DNA of 64,000 nt, from positions 120,603,454-120,667,453 of the forward strand of contig OV884009.1 of the NCBI GenBank assembly GCA_930367205.1. Direction: 5' to 3'. A program made the translations under genes and the position numbers. Origin of the DNA: Acanthosoma haemorrhoidale (Eukaryota; Arthropoda; Insecta; Hemiptera; Acanthosomatidae). Position 1 is the stretch's first letter; every line of letters starts with the position of its first letter. The notes under the pieces are model-generated. The model saw nothing but the letters and a program-made list of their open reading frames with translations, was not told the DNA's origin and ran no database searches. Positions 1 through 10,640 of this stretch are shown piece by piece.

Positions 1-3000
1 CTAGCAGATGTGAGAGAGCTTGCATGTGAGCCATGGTCCCCACTCGTTCGATTCGATTAATTTACATCTCTTGAGCACCAGTCCCTTCCTTATACTCCAG
101 CTAACATCTTGTTATCTAGCGATGTCATGTGGCAGCATATCCTCTTCTCCCTCCTCCCAACAGGTTGTTTCCTAGCAGATGTGAGAGAGCTTGCATGTGA
201 GCCATGGTCCCCACTCGTTCGATTCGATTAATTTACATCTCTTGAGCACCAGTCCCTTCCTTATACTCCAGCTAACATCTTGTTATCTAGCGATGTCATG
301 TGGCAGCATATCCTCTTCTCCCTCCTCCCAACAGGTTGTTTCCTAGCAGATGTGAGAGAGCTTGCATTTGAGCCATGGTCCCCACTCGTTCGATTCGATT
401 AATTTACATCTCTTGAGCACCAGTCCCTTCCTTATACTCCAGCTAACATCTTGTTATCTAGCGATGTCATGTGGCAGCATATCCTCTTCTCCCTCCTCCC
501 AACAGGTTGTTTCCTAGCAGATGTGAGAGAGCTTGCATTTGAGCCATGGTCCCCACTCGTTCGATTCGATTAATTTACATCTCTTGAGCACCAGTCCCTT
601 CCTTATACTCCAGCTAACATCTTGTTATCTAGCGATGTCATGTGGCAGCATATCCTCTTCTCCCTCCTCCCAACAGGTTGTTTCCTAGCAGATGTGAGAG
701 AGCTTGCATTTGAGCCATGGTCCCCACTCGTTCGATTCGATTAATTTACATCTCTTGAGCACCAGTCCCTTCCTTATACTCCAGCTAACATCTTGTTATC
801 TAGCGATGTCATGTGGCAGCATAGCCTCTTCTCCCTCCTCCCAACAGGTTGTTTCCTAGCAGATGTGAGAGAGCTTGCATTTGAGCCATGGTCCCCACTC
901 GTTCGATTCGATTAATTTACATCTCTTGAGCACCAGTCCCTTCCTTATACTCCAGCTAACATCTTGTTATCTAGCGATGTCATGTGGCAGCATATCCTCT
1001 TCTCCCTCCTCCCAACAGGTTGTTTCCTAGCAGATGTGAGAGAGCTTGCATGTGAGCCATGGTCCCCACTCGTTCGATTCGATTAATTTACATCTCTTGA
1101 GCACCAGTCCCTTCCTTATACTCCAGCTAACATCTTGTTATCTAGCGATGTCATGTGGCAGCATATCCTCTTCTCCCTCCTCCCAACAGGTTGTTTCCTA
1201 GCAGATGTGAGAGAGCTTGCATGTGAGCCATGGTCCCCACTCGTTCGATTCGATTAATTTACATCTCTTGAGCACCAGTCCCTTCCTTATACTCCAGCTA
1301 ACATCTTGTTATCTAGCGATGTCATGTGGCAGCATATCCTCTTCTCCCTCCTCCCAACAGGTTGTTTCCTAGCAGATGTGAGAGAGCTTGCATTTGAGCC
1401 ATGGTCCCCACTCGTTCGATTCGATTAATTTACATCTCTTGAGCACCAGTCCCTTCCTTATACTCCAGCTAACATCTTGTTATCTAGCGATGTCATGTGG
1501 CAGCATAGCCTCTTCTCCCTCCTCCCAACAGGTTGTTTCCTAGCAGATGTGAGAGAGCTTGCATGTGAGCCATAGTCCCCACTCGTTCGATTCGATTAAT
1601 TTACATCTCTTGAGCACCAGTCCCTTCCTTATACTCCAGCTAACATCTTGTTATCTAGCGATGTCATGTGGCAGCATATCCTCTTCTCCCTCCTCCCAAC
1701 AGGTTGTTTCCTAGCAGATGTAAGAGAGCTTGCATTTGAGCCATGGTCCCCACTCGTTCGATTCGATTAATTTACATCTCTTGAGCACCAGTCCCTTCCT
1801 TATACTCCAGCTAACATCTTGTTATCTAGCGATGTCATGTGGCAGCATATCCTCTTCTCCCTCCTCCCAACAGGTTGTTTCCTAGCAGATGTGAGAGAGC
1901 TTGCATTTGAGCCATGGTCCCCACTCGTTCGATTCGATTAATTTACATCTCTTGAGCACCAGTCCCTTCCTTATACTCCAGCTAACATCTTGTTATCTAG
2001 CGATGTCATGTGGCAGCATAGCCTCTTCTCCCTCCTCCCAACAGGTTGTTTCCTAGCAGATGTGTGAGAGCTTGCATGTGAGCCATGGTCCCCACTCGTT
2101 CGATTCGATTAATTTACATCTCTTGAGCACCAGTCCCTTCCTTATACTCCAGCTAACATCTTGTTATCTAGCGATGTCATGTGGCAGCATAGCCTCTTCT
2201 CCCTCCTCCCAACAGGTTGTTTTCTAGCAGATGTGTGTGAGCTTGCATGTGAGCCATGGTCCCCACTCGTTCGATTCGATTAATTTACATCTCTTGAGCA
2301 CCAGTCCCTTCCTTATACTCCAGCTAACATCTTGTTATCTAGCGATGTCATGTGGCAGCATAGCCTCTTCTCCCTCCTCCCAACAGGTTGTTTCCTAGCA
2401 GATGTGAGAGAGCTTGCATGTGAGCCATGGTCCACTCGTTTGATTCGATTAATTTACCTCTCTTGAGCACCAGTCCCTTCCTTATACTCCAGCTAACATC
2501 TTGTTATCTAGCGATGTCATGTGGCAGCATAGCCTCTTCTCCCTCCTCCCATCAGGTTGTTTCCTAGCAGATGTGTGAGAGCTTGCATGTGAGCCATGGT
2601 CCACTCGTTCGATTCGATTAATTTACATCTCTTGAGCACCAGTCCCTTCCTTATACTCCAGCTAACATCTTGTTATCTAGCGATGTCATGTGGCAGCATA
2701 TCCTCTTCTCCCTCCTCCCAACAGGTTGTTTCCTAGCAGATGTGAGAGAGCTTGCATGTGAGCCATGGTCCCCACTCGTTCGATTCGATTAATTTACATC
2801 TCTTGAGCACCAGTCCCTTCCTTATACTCCAGCTAACATCTTGTTATCTAGCGATGTCATGTGGCAGCATAGCCTCTTCTCCCTCCTCCCATCAGGTTGT
2901 TTCCTAGCAGATGTGTGAGAGCTTGCATGTGAGCCATGGTCCCCACTCGTTCGATTCGATTAATTTACATCTCTTGAGCACCAGTCCCTTCCTTATACTC

Positions 3001-5106
3001 CAGCTAACATCTTGTTATCTAGCGATGTCATGTGGCAGCATAGCCTCTTCTCCCTCCTCCCAACAGGTTGTTTCCTAGCAGATGTGAGAGAGCTTGCATG
3101 TGAGCCATAGTCCCCACTCGTTCGATTCGATTAATTTACATCTCTTGAGCACCAGTCCCTTCCTTATACTCCAGCTAACATCATGTTATCTAGCGATGTC
3201 ATGTGGCAGCATAGCCTCTTCTCCCTACTCCCAACAGGTTGTTTCCTAGCAGAAGTGTGAGAGCTTGCATGTGAGCCATGGTCCCCACTCGTTCGATTCG
3301 ATTAATTTACATCTCTTGAGCACCAGTCCCTTCCTTATACTCCAGCTAGCATCTTGTTATCTAGCGATGTCATGCGGCAGCATAGCCTCTTCTCCCTCCT
3401 CCCAACAGGTTGTTTCCTAGCAGATGTGTGAGAGCTTGCATGTGAGCCATAGTCCCCACTCGTTCGATTCGATTAATTTACATCTCTTGAGCACCAGTCC
3501 CTTTCTTATACTCCAGCTAACATCTTGTTATCTAGCGATGTCATGTGGCAGCATAGCCTCTTCTCCCTCCTCCCAACAGGTTGTTTCCTAGAAGATGTGT
3601 GAGAGCTTGCATGTGAGCCATGGTCCCCACTCGTTCGATTCGATTAATTTACATCTCTTGAGCACTAGTCCCTTCCTTATACTCCAGCTAACATCTTGTT
3701 ATCTAGCGATTTCATGTGGCAGCATAGCCTCTTCTCCCTCCTCCCAACAGGTTGTTTCCTAGCAGATGTGTGAGAGCTTGCATGTGAGCCATGGTCCACT
3801 CGTTCGATTCGATTAATTTACATCTCTTGAGCACCAGTCTCTTCCTTATACTCCAGCTAACATCTTGTTATCTAGCGATGTCATGTGGCAGCATAGCCTC
3901 TTCTCCCTCCTCCCATCAGGTTGTTTCCTAGCAGATGTGTGAGAGCTTGCATGTGAGCCATGGTCCACTCGTTCGATTCGATTAATTTACATCTCTTGAG
4001 CACCAGTCTCTTCCTTATACTCCAGCTAACATCTTGTTATCTAGCGATGTCATGTGGCAGCATAGCCTCTTCTCCCTCCTCCCATCAGGTTGTTTCCTAG
4101 CAGAAGTGTGAGAGCTTGCATGTGAGCCATGGTCCCCACTCGTTCGATTCGATTAATTTACATCTCTTGAGCACCAGTCCCTTCCTTATACTCCAGCTAG
4201 CATCTTGTTATCTAGCGATGTCATGCGGCAGCATAGCCTCTTCTCCCTCCTCCCAACAGGTTGTTTCCTAGCAGATGTGTGAGAGCTTGCATGTGAGCCA
4301 TAGTCCCCACTCGTTCGATTCGATTAATTTACATCTCTTGAGCACCAGTCCCTTTCTTATACTCCAGCTAACATCTTGTTATCTAGCGATGTCATGTGGC
4401 AGCATAGCCTCTTCTCCCTCCTCCCAACAGGTTGTTTCCTAGAAGATGTGTGAGAGCTTGCATGTGAGCCATGGTCCCCACTCGTTCGATTCGATTAATT
4501 TACATCTCTTGAGCACTAGTCCCTTCCTTATACTCCAGCTAACATCTTGTTATCTAGCGATTTCATGTGGCAGCATAGCCTCTTCTCCCTCCTCCCAACA
4601 GGTTGTTTCCTAGCAGATGTGTGAGAGCTTGCATGTGAGCCATGGTCCACTCGTTCGATTCGATTAATTTACATCTCTTGAGCACCAGTCTCTTCCTTAT
4701 ACTCCAGCTAACATCTTGTTATCTAGCGATGTCATGTGGCAGCATAGCCTCTTCTCCCTCCTCCCATCAGGTTGTTTCCTAGCAGATGTGTGAGAGCTTG
4801 CATGTGAGCCATGGTCCACTCGTTCGATTCGATTAATTTACATCTCTTGAGCACCAGTCTCTTCCTTATACTCCAGCTAACATCTTGTTATCTAGCGATG
4901 TCATGTGGCAGCATAGCCTCTTCTCCCTCCTCCCATCAGGTTGTTTCCTAGCAGATGTGTGAGAGCTTGCATGTGAGCCATAGTCCCCACTCGTTCGATT
5001 CGATTAATTTACATCTCTTGAGCACCAGTCCCTTCCTTATACTCCAGCTAACATCTTGTTATCTAGCGATGTCATGTGGCAGCATAGACTCTTCTCCCTC
5101 CTCCCA
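1..5106. repeat. 171-bp satellite array, about 30 units
   Basis: Head-to-tail monomers begin at 1, 172, 343, 514 and so on, giving a 171-bp period. Units vary only by scattered substitutions (gcatgtgag/gcatttgag, agcatatcc/agcatagcc) and by a 2-bp loss (ggtccccactc to ggtccactc) in some right-hand units. The array is cut by the left window edge and ends abruptly at 5106 inside a monomer. Units 1-12 are more uniform than those from about 2050 on, where the tgtgtgagagc variant dominates. Because 171 is a multiple of three, one frame is open through each unit except for a single TAA. I see no evidence that it is translated. Confidence 0.97.
3251..4952. repeat. Five-monomer higher-order repeat, two copies of 851 bp
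   Basis: A run of diagnostic variants recurs in the same order 851 bp apart: agaagtgtgag at 3251 and 4102, the ctagcatcttg plus catgcggcag unit, the catagtccc plus cctttctta unit, the tagaagatgtg unit, the gcactagtccc plus gatttcatg unit, then two units with the 2-bp loss and cagtctcttcc. Five monomers less two 2-bp deletions gives 851 bp. This is a recent block duplication inside the satellite. Confidence 0.9.
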
Positions 5107-6549
5107 TTAATATTGCCGTCATCTATGCAGAGAGCCACTTCTACCTAAGCCTTCATTTGAGTAAGTATAAATTAGTTAAAAATGTTTTAATGGATCATCA
5201 AAAACAAATATGCTACCTCGCAACAATCAGAGTCAATTGACAGTTCTTTAAAAAGATTTAACCCTATTCTGTACAGTTTAGTATATTTTTGAAATTTTCC
5301 GAAAAGTTCTTCAGCGTTCTAATGCTTAAATGTCTTCAATCTGTTTAGCTACCTTGCTAAGGTTTTGTAATCAATGTTGGTAATTTAGGACTTTTTCCCA
5401 AATTGTCTCTTACATGTTTTCCATGTACTTGAGCCATTCCTGAGTTTCGCTGGAATCTTTGAGCCTATCTAACTAATGTATCTATCTACATAAACACCTT
5501 TTTGTTCTGAAGGTTAAGTTTTTTATATGCAAATAATTTAATTCAATTGATGTACTTCTAAAATGTTTCTAGTTGAATAAATCTCTTCTACTTTTCAAAA
5601 CATGAAAAAAGAAATCTATTGTATTGGAAATGAATCTTAACACTAATACAGTACTTATTTTTTAATAAAAAAAAAAACTCGGAAGATTACAGTAAAGCAG
5701 TAGAGGCTGTGAAAACCACAAAAAATGTCTGTGATGTATATTCAATAAATCCACAGATGCTATGAGTCCGAAGGAGGTTTGGCCATCACTGATAGAAGAA
5801 GAATTGAAAACAGTGTTGGAGACAATTATAACAAATTTGATAATGAAATTTTACTCCCACTAAAGCTAATATTTTGAAACTTACTCAGAAGGTAAGAGAA
5901 TCTTTAAAAATATCTGAAATATATCCTATTTTCATTATAAAACTTGAACTCTAGAATCAAATAATGATTATTTATTACATTTAATTGATTCAAGAGTCAG
6001 CAGCATCGCTTAAAACGAAATTTTTAAATAGGAAATCATACTACAATAATCCAGTGATTTTCTTTTTCTCTGTTTGTGCATGTAACAAAAATTTGTTATC
6101 AAGTGTCAAAATAAACATCACACTATTATGGAACGTGATCACAAAATATATGAGCAGTAAAGAATAAATCTTTAGTTGTTGTGAGTTGTGATTGAGAATA
6201 GTCCCGAAATCCGCACTGTCCCAACTAGATTTATTTTCTCTGATTAAACATTCGATATTTAAATGAAGATATATTACGAGCCAAAACACGAACCACCTCA
6301 AAGCAGGTGAACTGACAAGTGCAAGAATGAAAATCAGTTGACAGGCTTATATAGTTTTTTCAACAGTTTGGTACGTTTGGTCTCAAGCGGGACAAATATA
6401 CATATTTATAGTTAAATTAAATATATAAAAAAGTGTATAAAATAAAATATTTAATATATTATTTAGTTTTTGCGCATGCGCTACTATTTACAACAGCTCT
6501 CTACTTCGCTCGTACTTCAAATACTGTTTACTACCGCTTATAGGCCACA
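5107..6549. other. AT-rich spacer, no gene recognised
   Basis: Unique AT-rich DNA between the satellite and the non-LTR element. The short ORFs here (for example 5985-6167) have low-complexity translations without recognisable motifs and are treated as chance. A poly-A run lies near 5660. Confidence 0.6.
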
Positions 6550-6742
6550 GTCAGACATAGAATTGTTCTAGCAGGCAACTTATGTGAGCTGGTCACGAGG
6601 GAGCCCACAGGAGGTGAGTAAATCGCTTGTTACATTTTTGTTTAGTGCAACAAGTGATATCGGACTGAAAAGTCTGCAATTTCGGACGCCTTACCTTTAG
6701 CCGTTCAGGAGATAACATCAAGTAGTGGCTCTTTGAGCCAGG

Positions 6743-6804
6743 TGGTCTGGTGGGTCAGAGCCAAGACCCGGTGTCTTGCCACTTGAAGTTGTGAGATCGA
6801 ATCC
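6743..6804 (+). promoter_or_regulatory. tRNA-like module with Pol III A and B box matches
   Basis: TGGTCTGGTGGG at 6743-6754 fits an A box, and GATCGAATCC at 6795-6804 fits a B box (GWTCRAnnCC). The spacing is normal for tRNA-derived promoters. The stretch reads like a degenerate tRNA or the head of a tRNA-derived SINE and ends 50 bp before the ORF1 ATG. It may belong to the 5' leader of the non-LTR element or be a separate SINE insertion. I could not fold a complete cloverleaf. Confidence 0.5.
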
Positions 6805-6854
6805 CACCGGCGCTACGTATTTAATTTACTAACAAAAACCGTTGTTATGATAAA

Positions 6855-8171
6855 ATGAGATTTTATCAACAACTGATGTCACAAAATAAAAATAAAAGAT
6901 CTAGGTCACTAGGTCCAACCCCGACACCATCGCCTGTAAAGCGAAAACCGAGACGTTCAAACAGGAACGTGCATATAACCACCTATGCAGCTAGTTCCAT
7001 GGAAGAGATACCTCCACAGGCCAGCACATCTAAAGAAGACACCGTCGAAATTTCCCCTTTCTTCACGCCCAACACCATTGAGGCGTTGAAAAATATTCAA
7101 ACTGATGAAATGGACGTCAACAAAACGCCCACACAGCCCAAGCCACCAGCTATATTCGTGCGTAATATTAATAACTTTAAATTAATGTGTACCCAATTGA
7201 ATGAAATTGTAGGTAAAGGCAAATACACGTGCCTCAATCAAACAGAAACAAAAGTTTCTCCAGACACTCCCGAAACATACCGAGCAAAAGTTAAATACTT
7301 AGGAGAAACTAAGGCAGACTTCCACACCTACCAATTAAAGCAAGAACGATCACTCCGAGTGGTGATCAGAAATTTGCACCCAACCACACCAGCTGACGAA
7401 ATAGGAGAAGAACTCTCAGCTGTCGGATACAAAGTTCGCCAAATAACAAACGTGTTGCGTGAGGATATGCAACAGGATGAAACAATAAAAACGGCATTAC
7501 CACTGTTCTTTGTCGAACTCGAGAGGACACCTGGAATCGAGAAGATATACGACCTAACAAGCCTTTACTACACAAGGGTACAGGTTGAAAAACCGTATCC
7601 CAAACGCGATATCGTCCAGAGCCATAACTGTCAGGCATATGGGCACACAAAATCTTACTGCCACCACCCTCCCAGGTGTGTTAAGTGCAGTGGGCAGCAC
7701 AAAAGCGAATTGTGCAAAAAGCCCCTGAAATCGCCTGTGGTATGCCTGCTTTGCCAGCAAGGACATCCGGCCAACTACAAGGGCTGCGAGGCCTACAGAA
7801 CGCTGAAGTCCAGGACAAAACAACGTCGTCAGCCAGAAGAGGAAAAACCAGTAACAAGAAGCGGCCCAGCCGGAAATTTGAGGTCTACTGTCTCTTTCGC
7901 CGATGCTGTTCGCAACAGAGAGCAGTCACAGGTACCGCCCACTCCATGTCCGCAAGATCACCTTTCTCAGCATTCCATTCATCCCGTTAACCCTCAAGCT
8001 CAATCCCATCCTCAAACACACATCTCGCATATTCCTCCACCTTCAAGTTCTTCGGATCTCACCAGCCTATTAACCTCATTCCTTACAGAGTTCAGAACCC
8101 TAATTACCCCTCTCATTTCCCTTCTTACAACTTTTCTCTCCTACCTTATCCCCGTTAAACAAAATCCATAA
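6855..8171 (+). CDS. Non-LTR retrotransposon ORF1, gag-like nucleic-acid-binding protein
   Basis: An intact 438-aa frame. The first 100 residues are basic and Ser/Pro-rich (SRSLGPTPTPSPVKRKPRR). Around residues 165-245 is a PRE_C2HC domain (RVVIRNLHPTTPADEIGEEL), the domain that precedes zinc knuckles in arthropod jockey-clade ORF1 proteins. Three CCHC-type knuckles follow at about 257-320: HNCQAYGHTKSYC, CVKCSGQHKSELC and CLLCQQGHPANYKGC. The first knuckle has Ser where the copy at 37.5 kb has its first Cys, so it is probably damaged. The tail is Pro/Ser-rich and then hydrophobic (SLLTTFLSYLIP). The family role is RNA binding and RNP assembly for retrotransposition. The TAA at 8169-8171 is followed in the same frame by ORF2. 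Confidence 0.92.
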   Translation: MRFYQQLMSQNKNKRSRSLGPTPTPSPVKRKPRRSNRNVHITTYAASSMEEIPPQASTSKEDTVEISPFFTPNTIEALKNIQTDEMDVNKTPTQPKPPAIFVRNINNFKLMCTQLNEIVGKGKYTCLNQTETKVSPDTPETYRAKVKYLGETKADFHTYQLKQERSLRVVIRNLHPTTPADEIGEELSAVGYKVRQITNVLREDMQQDETIKTALPLFFVELERTPGIEKIYDLTSLYYTRVQVEKPYPKRDIVQSHNCQAYGHTKSYCHHPPRCVKCSGQHKSELCKKPLKSPVVCLLCQQGHPANYKGCEAYRTLKSRTKQRRQPEEEKPVTRSGPAGNLRSTVSFADAVRNREQSQVPPTPCPQDHLSQHSIHPVNPQAQSHPQTHISHIPPPSSSSDLTSLLTSFLTEFRTLITPLISLLTTFLSYLIPVKQNP

Positions 8172-9034
8172 GTGGATACTTCCGGCTCCTTATCCATTCT
8201 CCTTTGGAATACGAATGGTGTTCGCTCCCACACTAACGAACTGACAGCCCTACTCCACGACAAAAACATCGACGTTACTGAAACAAGACAAGAAAGAGTA
8301 AACGACCATTTACCGTTCGACAGTACTAGACTTATCGAACTGATCACCCAGATGGAACAGCTCATGCAGGTACCGCTGTCATTGTCCATAACTCCATATC
8401 CCACCACATAGGTCCTCTGGTAGCACATGATTTCCTTCAATCCACTGCAGTGTCAATCACCACCTTCTCTTTTCCCCTTACACTAGCATCAGTGTACTGC
8501 CTTCCTAATAAATCCATTTCCGACTCCCAATTCATCTCCTTTCTAGACTCCATCGGACATCGTTTCCTTGTAAGTGGGGACTTTAATGCGAAGCACCAAC
8601 ACTGGGGGTCAAGATCCACAAATACACGAGGAGGTGCATTGCTGTCTGCACTCACACGGAAACATTGCTCCACTATCACTCCTGACACAGCCACCTATTG
8701 GCCATCTGATCCCAACCGAAATCCTGATCTCCTTCACTTCTTTTTTTACAAAAGTTTAGGAACACTAAACTATTCACTCGCGCGCCTCGACGACCTCTCC
8801 TCTGATCATAGTCCTTTATTATTAACCATTTCCCTAAGACCAATTCACAAACTGCCTCCTCCTTCATTTATTAGGGGCCCAGTTGACCGGGACTACTTCC
8901 GCCAGCTTCTTACAGAGTCCGTAAACCTCAAATTATCCCTGAAAACATCCCAAGACCTAGACGATGCAGTGTATTCTTTCACTACTCTGGTCCAGAGGTC
9001 GTGGGCATCGTCACCCAAAAATCCACAATCATAA
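8172..9034 (+). pseudogene. Non-LTR ORF2, N-terminal APE-like endonuclease (broken)
   Basis: The frame resumes directly after the ORF1 stop with GTG and no ATG. LSILLWNTNGVRSHTNEL is the start of an exonuclease-endonuclease-phosphatase fold. The catalytic-region motifs SGDFNAKHQHWG and LSSDHSPLLLTI are visible in 8450-9034. Against the 37.5-kb copy there is a small deletion near 8275 (the segment after NIDV) that shifts the frame; reading resumes in the frame opening near 8450. In this family the domain nicks the target DNA for target-primed reverse transcription. Confidence 0.88.
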
Positions 9035-10640
9035 TCCTTTACCTCAGCATCTCAGAGATCTAATCCAATCCAAACGCCGCTCCAGAACAGTGTGGCAAAG
9101 ATCCTGGCATCCTGCCGATCGCCGCTCGTACAATCAGTACTGCCGATTGGTAAAGCAGCGATTGGCATCCTTCCGTTCCGATTCTTTCAATTCCTACCTC
9201 TCCTCTCTGTTGTCTACCAGGGATAACTCCTTGTAGAATGTAACCAAAAAAATCCTAAAGTATCAACCTGTTTCACATCCACTCCGTCGTGATGATGGGT
9301 CCTGGGTGGCTTCGGATGGGGATAGGTTGGAGGAATTTGCTCTGCATCTTACCCATACTTTCACACCTCACCTTTCAAAGCCATACTCACAGCACAACTG
9401 CGGAAGATTTCCTCACTTCACCTATTCCTCTCTCTCTTCCACCAAAAGCCGTTAATCCCTCTGAGGTCAAATACCTTCTGAAAAACTAACCTTACCAAAA
9501 ATTCCCTGGATATGATCTCCTTACTCCTCAAATTCTCAAACAACTTCCTCCTAAATCCATAATCTTCCTAACCTATATATATATAATTGCATTATCCGAA
9601 CGACGCACTTTCCACTCCTCTGGAAACATTCCATTATTGTCCTATTCACCAAACCTGGTAAACCACCCAATGACGCCTCATCTTATCGTCCAATTAGCCT
9701 ACTCCCTATCCTCTCAAAAATGTTTGAGAAACTCCTACTAAAACGTCTACTTCCAATTGTTGAATCCAAAAACCTTTTTCCCACACACCAGTTTGGTTTC
9801 CGCCAATGACATTCCACTGCTCAACAAGGCCTTGGCGTTGTTGATCACATCTCCTCAGCCCTTGAAACCAAGCAGTATTGCACTGCTGCCTTTCTTGATA
9901 TAGCTCAAGCTTTTGACAGGGTTTGGCACGTAGGTTTGCTCCACAAGCTCAAAAGATATTTACCACAGACCCTTTTCCTAATCCTACAGTCCTACCTTTC
10001 AAACCGCTTCTTCCAAGTCCGCTTTGGTTTAGAATACTCTAACTACTATCCCATAAATGCAGGAGTTCCACAGGGCAGTGTCCTGGGCCCCATCCTCTAT
10101 AACCTATACACCGCTGATGTCCCCTCAACTCTCAATACCTTCTTGGCCACATTTGCAGATGACACTGCAGTCTTGTCATCCAACCCAGACCCCGACATAG
10201 CATCCCATAATCTTCAAAAACACCTTTGTCACAAATCTTGTCGTCTAGTTTATTTTAATTCTATTCCTCTCCCTGTATCCGTGACAGTACGGTACTTAGG
10301 CTTCCATCTGGACAAACGACTGACCTGGAACCCACATACGAGACTAAAAAGACAAGAACTAAACAGACGCTTAGGACAACTGTACAGACTACTTCAAAGG
10401 ACATCCCATCACTCAATAGAAAATAAACTACTAATATACAAAGTTGTACTTAAACCAATCTGGACACACGGAATAGACCTTTGGGGGACAGCAAAAAAGT
10501 CGAACATCAAGCGTATCCAATCCTTTCAATCAAAGGTCCTGAGAACAATAGTAAATGTCCCTTAGTCATTGCACTGCGCCACTCATCCCTATAATGCTCC
10601 TCAGAGACTGAAACGGCAGTGCCCTCGTGACCTGCTATAA
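9035..10640 (+). pseudogene. Non-LTR ORF2, reverse transcriptase and C-terminal part (broken)
   Basis: RT motifs are present but spread over frames: AFLDIAQAFDRVWH (about 9890-9930), GVPQGSVLGPILYN (about 10060-10100) and FADDTAVL (about 10155), where FADD is the catalytic box. The stretch 9490-9890 has several frameshifts and stops (for example in the HQFGFRQ segment). After NLQKHL near 10220, about 27 codons present in the minus-strand copy are missing in frame. The reading ends early at 10565 because another deletion joins the IVNVP codons to downstream sequence. In related copies the C-terminus continues to a RDLL-stop, which maps to 10638-10640 here. Confidence 0.88.

Noticed and set aside
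1..5106. Regular array as a CRISPR-like structure
   Set aside because: The whole 171-bp unit is repeated without unique spacers, and the DNA is animal; it is a satellite.
5985..6167. Short overlapping ORFs at 5985-6301
   Set aside because: AT-rich, low-complexity translations without motifs or conserved neighbours.
7366..7823. Minus-strand ORFs under ORF1, and similar ones at 36986-38124 (+)
   Set aside because: Shadow frames of the non-LTR ORF1 and ORF2.
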